From positions 2,046,001 to 2,110,000 of the forward strand of contig NZ_JIAD01000001.1 in assembly GCF_000688015.1 (NCBI RefSeq): a DNA stretch of 64,000 nucleotides. Reading direction: 5' to 3'. Below are positions 19,801 to 27,800 of the stretch, piece by piece. This stretch comes from Eubacterium sp. AB3007 (GTDB taxonomy: Bacteria > Bacillota > Clostridia > Peptostreptococcales > Anaerovoracaceae). Positions within the stretch are counted from its first letter, which is position 1, and every line of letters starts with the position of its first letter. The position numbers were made by a program, and so were the translations under genes. Below the pieces are notes generated by a model. It saw only the letters and a program-made list of their open reading frames with translations, was not told the origin of the DNA and made no database searches.

Positions 19801-22800
19801 TGGGAATCCATCGGGACATTGAAGGACGGACAGACCTCCAGCGCGCAGGGTAAGAACGTCAACCCCTTCAGCGGAAACTTCGATGGTAACGGGAAGACGA
19901 TCACGGTGCCGGAGAACGGAAAGCCGCTATTCGGCTTTGTGCGTGGGGCACTGATCGAAAACCTGAATATCTACGGACAGAAGATCGATGGCACCGGTCT
20001 GGTCGATCACTATGAGAGAGATTACGAAACCGGCACCAGTCAGTCGGAGTTTGGAACCGATGCTAAATATCTGGTCACGATCCGCAACGTGACGCTGAAA
20101 GCGGGGACCAAGACCAGAGAGTCCGGCTTGATCGGTGACAACGACAAGGGAAGCCAGGACGCGTCTAGCATGAACCCGGTGCAGATCGTCAACTGCAAGG
20201 TGGAGAAGGGCGTTGAGATCGGTTACAACCATGATGAGAGCAAGATCGGCTCCCTGGTCGGAAAGGTTTGCGGGACTGTGATCAACTGCACCAGTGAGGC
20301 AGAGGTATACGGCGAAGAGAGAGTCGGCGGAATCGCAGGCTGCCAGGATGTGGCCATGGGAATCCTGCATGTGATCAACTCCTCGTTCCACGGACAAGTG
20401 CATGCTACCGGACGGTTTGCCGGCGGCATCCTGGGATCCGGGTATGAGAGAAAGAGCGCGCCCAACGCGCTTTGTGTGGAGATCCGCAATTGCCACAGTG
20501 ACGGAACCGTCGAGGGTAAGGACTACGTAGGCGGCATCATGGGAGCTGAGGATACGGTGGCGCAGTGCTGGGGCAACGGGATCGGATACATCGAGAACAA
20601 CCTGTTCACCGGCAAGATCACGGCGGCATCTTCGGCCAGATACATCGGTGGCATCGTCGGATACTATCGCTCTCTCAACAAGTACACCAACTTCGGGAAC
20701 AATCATTTTGCTGCGGACTGCGGGGCTGCCGTGGGAATCGGTGGTGCGGAGTTCGTGGACACCAACGCAAAACATGAGACAGACAGTGGTACCACCTACT
20801 TCAACACAGAGTACAGCGTGGCAGGGCTACCTTCCGTGTCGGGCTGTGACTGGAAGCAGGGGCTGAACCGGACAGACGATCCCTTTGGCGCAGATGCTCC
20901 CAGACTGGCGGCCTGCCAGGATGCAGAAACACTGAACTCTGCGGCATTCCTGTCCACCCTTAACGATGCGGACACCGGTATGCACAACTGGGTCACCGGA
21001 CAGGATGGGAAACCATGCATCAGCAAGGAACCGGTGTGCTACAAACTGGAGATCTCCGGAGATTTCAAGACGGAGTACATCATCGGAGAAGACTTCCAGA
21101 CAGATGGAATGGAGTTCACCGCCACCTGGACAGATGGCAGAGTGACTTCGCCGAAGGCTTCGGAGATCAGTTTCCGTGGATTCGAAAAGGAAAAGCAGGC
21201 TGCACAGACGATCGAGGCGACCTATGGGGCTGCTACAGCCAGATTCAGCGTGAAGGTGCTGAAGAAGGATGATGGGGAACCCATCGAGGTGAGCCTGGTG
21301 GTACTCGGCGATGACAGACACGGTGACAAAGGAGAGATCCATACCAACAAAATGGGAGATCTCCAGACATGGATCGAGAAGAAGACTTATCAGGTCAATG
21401 TCAACGATACCGCCATGGATGTCCTTCAGTCTGTACTGAAGGCGAATGGTTACAAGGCGAAGGTATCCGGCGACTACGTTGCTGGCCTCACCAAGCCGGA
21501 TGGGGAAACCCTGAGGGAATTCTCCAACGGCACGTTCTCCGGTTGGATGTACACCTGCAATGGGGTACATCCGCAGCTGATGCTTCCGGAGAAGTATCTG
21601 GAAGATGGAGATGAGCTGGTGTTCCACTACACCGATGACTATCGCCTGGAAGAGGATGCTCTGGATGTCAGCGATGTGAAGGATTTGCGCAAGGCGATCG
21701 AGGCACTTCCGGCAGCGGCAGATGTCTCCATGGAGAACGAGAAGGCGATCGAGGAAGCAGCAAAGAACTATGACGGATTGGATGAACTTAAGGCGCAGCT
21801 GATCACAAAGGCTCAGACGGAGAAACTCGAGGAAGTCCGTTCCGCCCTCAAGGTCGTCAAGGCGAAGACAGAAGCAGATGAGGCTTTGAACAGAGCCAAT
21901 GCGGCTGGACAGGAACTGGAGCAGGCGAATGCGGAGGCGGCGACGAGTGCAGAGGCAGCCGCGGAGGCCGCCCAGGTACCGGGACGCAACGCAGTGAGTG
22001 CAGCCCGTAAGGCCATGAAGGATGCAGAGAATGCAGCGGCGAAGGCAGAAGCGTTTGCACAGGCTGCAGAGGATGCGGTTGCTGCGTATGAAGAGGCAGT
22101 GAAGGTGGCCGAAGAGGAAGGCGATGCGACAACAGAAGCCAGTGCGCGGGCACTTCTCGAGGAGGCCAAATCTGTGCAGAGCCAGGCGAAGCAGAGTTTG
22201 GAGCAGGCAAACACTGCCAAGGCAGAGGCAAAGGCAGCGCAGGACCAGGCGATCCTGGACAAAGCCGCACAGGACGCTGATCTTCAGGAAATGAAGGAGC
22301 AGGCCATCGCTGACCTGGAGGATTATGTCGGACAGAATATGGAGGCTGTGGATCCGGATAAGGCAGAGGTAGCCGTTCTGAAGGCGGTCAACAAGATCCT
22401 GGAAGCCGAGAGTCCAGAGGAGATCAACGAGGCCGCACAGAAAGGATTTGATTCGGTCGGAAAACTCATCGAAGAGAAAGCAGCGGCCGACAGGGCGGCA
22501 GCAGAGAAGGCCGAGAAAGAACTGGCTGACAAGGCAGCCTCCGACAAGGCATTTGCCGATCTTCAGAAAGAAGTAGACAAACTCGTCAAAGAAAAGGCCG
22601 CGGCAGAAAAGAAAAAGATCGAAAAACAGACGAAGAAGGCGCTGAACCTGAAGGTCAAGAAGGTGAAGGTCAAGTCGAAGTCCAGGAAGATCAAGGTCAA
22701 ATGGAAGAAAGTCAAGGGTGCACAGGGCTATCAGGTCCAGTTCAAACGCAGCGGTGACTCTGCTTACAAGCTGCTGAAGGTGACCAAGAGCAAGAAGGTC

Positions 22801-22920
22801 AAGACCGGAAAACTGAAAAAGAGATCCAGGTATACCTTCCGCGTCAGACCTTACAAGAAGGTGAACGGTCAGATCCTGTACGGAAAATGGACAGTTTCCA
22901 AGACCGTGCGTGTGAAATAA
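16879..22920 (+). CDS. giant LRR/DUF4430 surface protein, cobalamin-riboswitch controlled
   Basis: The protein has 2013 residues from the ATG preceded by AAGGAGG; an upstream in-frame ATG at 16687 lies inside the riboswitch and is rejected. After the signal peptide (about 33 residues) comes a long BspA-like LRR_5 repeat array (about 74-807) with recurring I-P-x-x-V-T-x-I-x-x-x-A-F units. Then follow an Ig-like segment (about 817-927), a GLUG/beta-helix-like region (927-1317) and another Ig-like domain. A classical DUF4430 domain (about 1471-1588) contains FSGWMYTCNG and YLEDGDELVFHY. An Ala/Glu-rich coiled coil (1594-1914) and a lysine-rich Fn3 cap close the protein. LRR_5 arrays often bind host or microbial surfaces, and DUF4430 suggests corrinoid capture; both are inference. 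Confidence 0.87.
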   Translation: MKRLLRKPCTVMLAAIIVLAACFVLAGESSWAATSGDCGDTAGTVSFQIDAAGNMTISGNGAIKEQAKASAYPWYKDRTKVKKLVLEEGVTNAPNSAFNGMTNLKTLEFPSTLAKWGTNVFQSSNNIESIRVEEGGTFSAENNILYGENQTRLLLSAKSVSGTVVLPATLKKIDANGLDGRGEITALTLPEGLDSIGDYAFRGLKKVEQLDIPVSVTSVGIGAFQNMEKLKTAEVPDGVTILSNNAFAGDKALSSVTLPAGLDSIGTNVFQNCTSLTSLEIPATVTSIGNNAFVGCSGMETLALPENLKTLGNTVFSGCAKLKSMTIPDGIKTLGTATNSSMFLNCSALESVVLPEGLTTIGASSFKGCSALKTIDIPDSVTTIGAMAFQQCAALKEVTVPEKVKELAGTFAGCTSLKKATLPEGLTAFKTGGSGASMVGAFTGCESLEEINVPAGVTSIERLTFSGCTGLRHIDLPKGLTSIGQNAFQNCTSLEEITIPSTVTTVMGGSFENCENLTTVRLAEGMTKFNTETKSATTAFKNCNRLTDLYLPDSLEEFNPITMEQADSIQRIHVSEDAHLAVEDGVLYDKALTKLLYIPASYAGKLVLPDTVVETGSRVAGYTHALTEIVFPEGFKSIGESAFYYADGLRSVTLPSTLETIGASGFRATGLREVDIPDSVTSVGTNAFTLCEKLTSAKIGEGLTKLPSAMFFNCHKLADISLPKTLTDISSQAFSGTCVSEITIPDGCETIGATALANNTNLNEVTLPASLTSIPSTAFNGDKALKSIYYKGTAEEWAKLNCKPAYGTVITDYKGVNTELAKAVIDSQPADAVYEKGAEAEPLQVTVKPTQEAGEQFFYTWYRNTSGKAEGGSTVEGTPIENGSSCIPSTDKIGTEYYYCVITRMVNGYTAERTVSDVVSVTIRVDLDGKGSEEEPFLVKTPEDLTKLYTVVKEGNSLAGVYIRMEEDVTLPANWESIGTLKDGQTSSAQGKNVNPFSGNFDGNGKTITVPENGKPLFGFVRGALIENLNIYGQKIDGTGLVDHYERDYETGTSQSEFGTDAKYLVTIRNVTLKAGTKTRESGLIGDNDKGSQDASSMNPVQIVNCKVEKGVEIGYNHDESKIGSLVGKVCGTVINCTSEAEVYGEERVGGIAGCQDVAMGILHVINSSFHGQVHATGRFAGGILGSGYERKSAPNALCVEIRNCHSDGTVEGKDYVGGIMGAEDTVAQCWGNGIGYIENNLFTGKITAASSARYIGGIVGYYRSLNKYTNFGNNHFAADCGAAVGIGGAEFVDTNAKHETDSGTTYFNTEYSVAGLPSVSGCDWKQGLNRTDDPFGADAPRLAACQDAETLNSAAFLSTLNDADTGMHNWVTGQDGKPCISKEPVCYKLEISGDFKTEYIIGEDFQTDGMEFTATWTDGRVTSPKASEISFRGFEKEKQAAQTIEATYGAATARFSVKVLKKDDGEPIEVSLVVLGDDRHGDKGEIHTNKMGDLQTWIEKKTYQVNVNDTAMDVLQSVLKANGYKAKVSGDYVAGLTKPDGETLREFSNGTFSGWMYTCNGVHPQLMLPEKYLEDGDELVFHYTDDYRLEEDALDVSDVKDLRKAIEALPAAADVSMENEKAIEEAAKNYDGLDELKAQLITKAQTEKLEEVRSALKVVKAKTEADEALNRANAAGQELEQANAEAATSAEAAAEAAQVPGRNAVSAARKAMKDAENAAAKAEAFAQAAEDAVAAYEEAVKVAEEEGDATTEASARALLEEAKSVQSQAKQSLEQANTAKAEAKAAQDQAILDKAAQDADLQEMKEQAIADLEDYVGQNMEAVDPDKAEVAVLKAVNKILEAESPEEINEAAQKGFDSVGKLIEEKAAADRAAAEKAEKELADKAASDKAFADLQKEVDKLVKEKAAAEKKKIEKQTKKALNLKVKKVKVKSKSRKIKVKWKKVKGAQGYQVQFKRSGDSAYKLLKVTKSKKVKTGKLKKRSRYTFRVRPYKKVNGQILYGKWTVSKTVRVK

Positions 22921-22925
22921 AGACC

Positions 22926-22964
22926 AAAACAGGAGCATTGCCGAGACGGCATGCTCCTGTTTTT
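22926..22964. terminator. bidirectional intrinsic terminator
   Basis: A long hairpin, AAAACAGGAGCAT to ATGCTCCTGTTTT, sits between convergent genes with a T tract on each strand, so it can serve both. Confidence 0.85.
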
Positions 22965-22972
22965 CTGAGAAC

Positions 22973-24334
22973 TCAGACCTTCTTGCGCAGCGTCCTGCTC
23001 CAGCTGCCGTATCGAATGCTGCCTTTTGACTTTCGGTAGGCACGGATCTGGACGCTGTATTTCTTTTTGGACTTCAGATGCCGCAGATACGTCTTGCTGG
23101 CGGTGGAACGGGAGATGTTCAGATATTGATAGGATCTCTGCCCGGGATACCGGTAGCGGATCTGGTAGCCGGAGACGTTCTTCAGAGGTTTCCAGCGCAC
23201 CTGGATCTTTTTCTTTTTCTTTTTCAGTTTCTGCAGGTTGACCTTGCTGGGAGCAGGAAGGACTGTCTGTTTTGTGCTCGTGCTCCGAGTGGCGGCTTTG
23301 CCTGGCATCTTGGGAGGATCGTTCCTGCCGGTGGATTCTCCTGCGCTACCGTGTTCGGAGGGATCGAGACCATCATAGTTGGAGAGATCCACGTATCCAT
23401 AGCCAGTTTTCGGATCCCGGCCGGTGGGAGCCATATCTACGGCAAGGCGTTGGAACTCCCGATATACATCCGCCTGCCTGTAATCCGGGTGCATGAGCTT
23501 GAGGATCGCAGCGGCAGCCGCTGCGTGTGGACAGGCCATGGAGGTGCCGGTCTTCATTTTGGTGGTATTGCCGGGAACAGCGCTCTCGATGTAATAGCCG
23601 GGTGCGGTGAAATCCAGTGCCTCGCCGAAATTGGAAATGGAAAGGGCCGTGTACTCTCCCGTATAGGGGTCGTCGCCGATGGCCCCTATGGATATGGTGC
23701 GGGAGGTGGCTGCCAGGTAGTTACGGGCAATGTCGGTCCCTTCGTTTCCGGAGGCGACCAGTATAACGCAGCCTTTGTCCAATGCGTTTTGGAGTGCATC
23801 GTCCAAGGGGGCGTAGCTCCCACCCAGATCGTATTTCAACTGATCGGTGTCATAGCCGAGGCTCATGTTGATCACATCCGCCCCGTGCTCCGCGGCATAA
23901 TTGATGGCTGCGATCAGATCCGCAGCGGAGGCGACGTCTTCCTCGCTGCTTCCCTTCTGCATGATACGAATCGCCATGATCTTCACCTGTGGGGGAGTGC
24001 CCTTGGCGATGATGCCGGCAACATGTGTTCCATGGCCGGAGTCATCGCTGTAATCGCTGCCGGTTCGATCCTCTGTAAGATTCACCGAATGAGCCAGGTC
24101 TATCCTACCCTGAAACCAGTCGTGTTCTTTGTCGATGCCACTGTCGATCACGGCGACTGTGACCGAGCCGTTCACGTTCGCAAAGCGGGCAGAGGCTTTG
24201 TCCAGGCCCATCAGGCGGATGCCGGTCAGATCTGTGTCGGCGAATACCTCACGAATCCCGAGCAGGCACAAAGCCATCATCACCACAAGAAGCACCGTGG
24301 CCTTCTTCAGGCGCTGCCTGTCAAACTGCGTCAT
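22973..24334 (-). CDS. secreted subtilisin-like serine protease with Fn3 domain
   Basis: S8 family peptidase of 453 residues with an N-terminal hydrophobic export signal. The catalytic triad is visible in order: Asp in VAVIDSGID, His in SGHGTHVAGI and Ser in GTSMACPHAA. The oxyanion-hole Asn is in VASGNEG. The catalytic domain ends near residue 320; a Ser/Thr/Pro linker and a lysine-rich fibronectin III-like module follow, the same module type as on the neighbouring surface proteins. There is little room for a classical pro-domain. It is transcribed against its neighbours from its own promoter. It may process or shed the surrounding surface proteins, but that is inferred only from location and the shared module. 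Confidence 0.9.
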   Translation of the reverse strand: MTQFDRQRLKKATVLLVVMMALCLLGIREVFADTDLTGIRLMGLDKASARFANVNGSVTVAVIDSGIDKEHDWFQGRIDLAHSVNLTEDRTGSDYSDDSGHGTHVAGIIAKGTPPQVKIMAIRIMQKGSSEEDVASAADLIAAINYAAEHGADVINMSLGYDTDQLKYDLGGSYAPLDDALQNALDKGCVILVASGNEGTDIARNYLAATSRTISIGAIGDDPYTGEYTALSISNFGEALDFTAPGYYIESAVPGNTTKMKTGTSMACPHAAAAAAILKLMHPDYRQADVYREFQRLAVDMAPTGRDPKTGYGYVDLSNYDGLDPSEHGSAGESTGRNDPPKMPGKAATRSTSTKQTVLPAPSKVNLQKLKKKKKKIQVRWKPLKNVSGYQIRYRYPGQRSYQYLNISRSTASKTYLRHLKSKKKYSVQIRAYRKSKGSIRYGSWSRTLRKKV

Positions 24335-24357
24335 AAGATCCTCCTTTCTGCAACTTT

Positions 24358-24386
24358 AGGATATCGAATATCGCATGTAGTGTCAA
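24358..24386 (-). promoter_or_regulatory. promoter of the subtilase gene
   Basis: On the minus strand TTGACA, 17 bases, TATCCT, about 24 bases upstream of the start codon, followed by AAAGGAGG. Confidence 0.65.
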
Positions 24387-24453
24387 TATCTGTAGGCGTG
24401 CCAGGCGGCAGACAGTTTTCGGCAACATGAGGAATTGATTCTCGATCTAAGGC

Positions 24454-24482
24454 TTGAAAAAGAGGGAGGGAGGTGATAGAAT
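24454..24482 (+). promoter_or_regulatory. promoter of riboswitch 4 leader
   Basis: TTGAAA, 17 bases, TAGAAT, 28 bases before the aptamer. Confidence 0.6.
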
Positions 24483-24509
24483 AAATATAAGTAAAAAGTG
24501 ATATTGGGA

Positions 24510-24645
24510 GTGACTAACGGAAGCGGGTGAGAATCCCGCGCTGATTCAGCAACCGTAAGATGTGGACAAGAGGTTCGCAGAAGTCGGGAGACGAGTCACT
24601 GCCCGGATGTGAATACTCTGAAGTAGTTGGGCATCGACCGAAAGG
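24510..24645 (+). promoter_or_regulatory. cobalamin riboswitch (aptamer 4)
   Basis: P1 is GTGACT (24510-24515) with AGTCAC (24594-24599). The core has CGGAAGCGGGTGAGAATCCC, CAGCAACCGTAAG and the B12-box-like AAGTCGGGAGACGAG. The L5-position sequence TTCAG (24545-24549) matches CTGAA (24618-24622), a compensatory change relative to CTCAG/CTGAG in aptamers 2 and 3. It controls the gene beginning at 24851. Confidence 0.87.
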
Positions 24646-24742
24646 GTAAGTCTTGGTATCAGGGAGCATACGTTACAGCGGCGTATGAGCCTGCCAGACC
24701 GCACTTTTCTTTTCATTTGCGTGAATGTGATCCTATGAGATG

Positions 24743-24771
24743 ACGGCTGCTCCAGAGGTGGCCGTTTTTTT
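24743..24771 (+). terminator. intrinsic terminator of riboswitch 4
   Basis: ACGGC / GCCGT closing stem with an inner CTC / GAG stem, followed by a run of seven T, between aptamer 4 and its gene. Confidence 0.7.
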
Positions 24772-24850
24772 ATACAAAGCGTGCAACAACGAGAAAGGAG
24801 GCTAAGTGGCACGCAGACTTACAGATTTAATAATCATAGGAGAAAGTGTT

Positions 24851-27800
24851 ATGAAACGAAAAACATGGAACAAGTTGGCCACACTGCTTCTTTCCGTGCT
24901 GATGGTCGTGACGTTCATGCCGTCGATGGCGTTTGCCGCAGGGGGGCAGGGCGGAGCCGATGGTGGCGAGGCAGTCAAGATCAGTAGTGCGGAGGAGTTT
25001 GCGGCGATGGAGGCAGACGGTAATTATGTGCTGGACAGTGATATTACCGTAGAAGCCCCGTACGCCAATGCTTTCAGTGGAACGTTTGACGGAAACGGAC
25101 ACACGGTGATGCTGAATATTGAAGGAACGACAGCGAATGTCGGATTATTCAAGGACCTTGCCGCCGGTGCTACGGTCAAGTCAGTCACGACAGCAGGGAA
25201 GGTGTCTGGGACGAAAAACTATGTCGGCGCAATCGCAGGCAAGGCTACAGGAGATGATGTGGTCATCGAAACGTGCATCAATCAGGCGGACATCGACGGA
25301 AAAGCCGGAAACGTAGCAGGATTGGTTGGTTGGGCAATGAATGGTGTATCCATCAGAGAGTGCATCAACCACGGCAAAGTGACCGGAGGCGGTAACCGCG
25401 TCGGAGGCATCCTCGCATATGTCAGCGGAAACAATACCAAGGTGTCCATCGAAGGTTGTGTCAACATGGGAGAGATAACCGGAACAAACAACCAGATCGG
25501 GGGCATTGTGGGTAATGTTTCCGGTGGGAAGACAGATGTACATAATTCATATAACAACGCACCCATCACAGGCACAGGCCAGTATTCCAACCTGGTAGGT
25601 GGGATCATTGGGCAGACCACAAAATCGGGGCCGACTGACAATTTGAAGAACTGTTATAATGTCGGAACATGCTCGGTCGCTTCATCGAATAAGCCGGGAT
25701 CGTTGCTTGGTAACAAATCCAACAATGGCACGATCACCAACTGCTATGTTCTTGACACCGCTGCAGAGCAGGCAGTAGTAGGGGCAACGCCGGAAGGTGT
25801 CGTAAGCAAAATCGCCGATGAGATGAAAAGCGCGGAGTTTGTATCTCTTCTGGGAGAAGCCTTTGTGAAGGATAGCGACAACATCAACGGCGGTTATCCG
25901 ATCCTTGCCTGGCAGAATAAGACACCTGTGCAGGAAGTTCCTGTCATCTCCGTGGACATCAGTGGTGAACCCAAGACCGGTGCGACACTGATCGCAACTG
26001 CAAACGGTGAAGGCGGCGAGGAACCCACAAGCGTGAAGTACCAGTGGATGGAGAACGGCGAGGATATCAGCGGTGCCATCGGGGCGAAGTTCGTGGTGCC
26101 GGATGAGAAGGCCAGCCTTGGAAAGAAGTACTCCGTGACAGTATACGGCGCAGATGATTCCTATGCGACCTCCGACGAGATTGAGATCGCTGAACTTTCC
26201 GATGCGCTGAAGGTGAGTCTGGACAAAGATGCCCTGACCGTCGAGAATATCCAAATGATCACAGAGACAGGCGCGATCACACTGGCCACAAAGGGTGAAA
26301 ACGGCGCTGAGATCTCTTGGAAATCAGGGGACGAGACCTTCATCGGAAATGATGGAACGGTCAAACAGCTTCCCGAAAGCGGCAAGAAAGAAGTGAAGCT
26401 GACCGCGACGATCGCAGCAGGGGAAGTTTCCGAGACAAAGGATTTCACATGCACGATCTACTCGCAGGAAGCTCAGAGCGATGAGAAAATGCTCGAGGAC
26501 GCCGCAAAGAGGTACGATCTGGGCGTGCTCGCTCCTGTTTACGGAAGAGACACCAATATCGCAGAGTACCTGAAAAAGGACATTGCGTCAAAGGGCTATG
26601 AGGGAATCGATGTATCCATGAAATCTGCCGAAAGACACAGTTATCCGGCAAACGGAGATGCGGCGATCGCAGAGAATGGGGATATCACTTACTTCTACGA
26701 TGATCCCATGACTTTGTCCGCTATGGGAAAGGGAAGTTACGCGCAGTATGACGTTTCGTTCATCCTCTCGAAAGGGTCCAGCACCAGGGAACTCTCCAAG
26801 GTGGTCAATATCTATTGGGATGCGGACAAGCTGGCCGAAACCCTGCAGAAGGAGATTCTGGACAAAATCACCTGGGACATGATCAAGGGGGAGAACGGCG
26901 AGCAGAACGACGTCACCAAGGAACTGACGCTGACCAGATATCTGGGCGGTCAGAGCGGTGGTAACCTGCTGGCAGAAATCAAATGGAATTCCAGCGATCC
27001 TGCCGTAATCGCGATCAAGAACGGTTCCGATGTTATCTACGGAGACTACGTGGCATCCGTCGCACCGGATATCATCGATCATCAGGTTACGCTTACGGCG
27101 ACCGTCGATTACAAGAAGACAAACAGCGGTACTGCTGCAGAGACAAAGGCAATCGATGCGCTGAAGACGACGTTCCAAATCAAGGTGCCTGCGATCAACG
27201 TTGAGGAAGCCCTGGCGGAAATGAACGAGAGCTTGGAGCCGTTGACAGCAGCCAAGCTGAAGGACAGCATTACGAACAAGAAGCTGGATACCGATGCTGT
27301 TGTCAACGACATCCAGATGCCGACGCCGAAGAATACCGGCGTGAAAGACTATAACAAGTATAGATTTGTCTACTCTTCTGGGGATGAGGACCTGATCAAG
27401 GTGGACGGATATCGGGGTAACGTTTACCGCCCGCTTCCTGGTGAAGCGGCGAAGTCCACCACCCTGAAGGTCAGAATGGTCTCCAAGGACAATCCGAACC
27501 TGTTCGTGGAGAAAGATCTCGCAACGGTGAACGTCCTTCCGCTGGAGCAGGAGGAACTGGATCAGGCCAATGCGCTAATGACCAAAGCCGTGGAAGCCTA
27601 CTGGGATGGTATCAAGGGTGAGAACACGGACAAAGACGAGATCACCAAGGATCTGCATGACTTCCAGGAGGTGAATCTGGACGAAGACGGTAATGCGGTC
27701 TTTGCCTACGAATCCAAGAATACGACTGGTACCGGCGTATCTGCCGACACCTATGTGGAAGATCCGGATGGAAGCAACGACGAAGCGTATACCAGGTTCC

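Noticed and set aside
20827..23043. Long open frame on the minus strand (738 codons)
   Set aside because: It mirrors the repetitive Ala/Glu/Lys coding sequence on the plus strand; Leu/Cys/Arg-rich composition and no start site indicate a shadow frame.
23078..24430. 450-codon plus-strand frame
   Set aside because: Antisense to the subtilase, whose catalytic motifs are intact.
24806..24850. GTG start giving 15 extra residues on the 24851 protein
   Set aside because: The ribosome site is good, but the added residues bury the normal signal-peptide start; kept only as an alternative.
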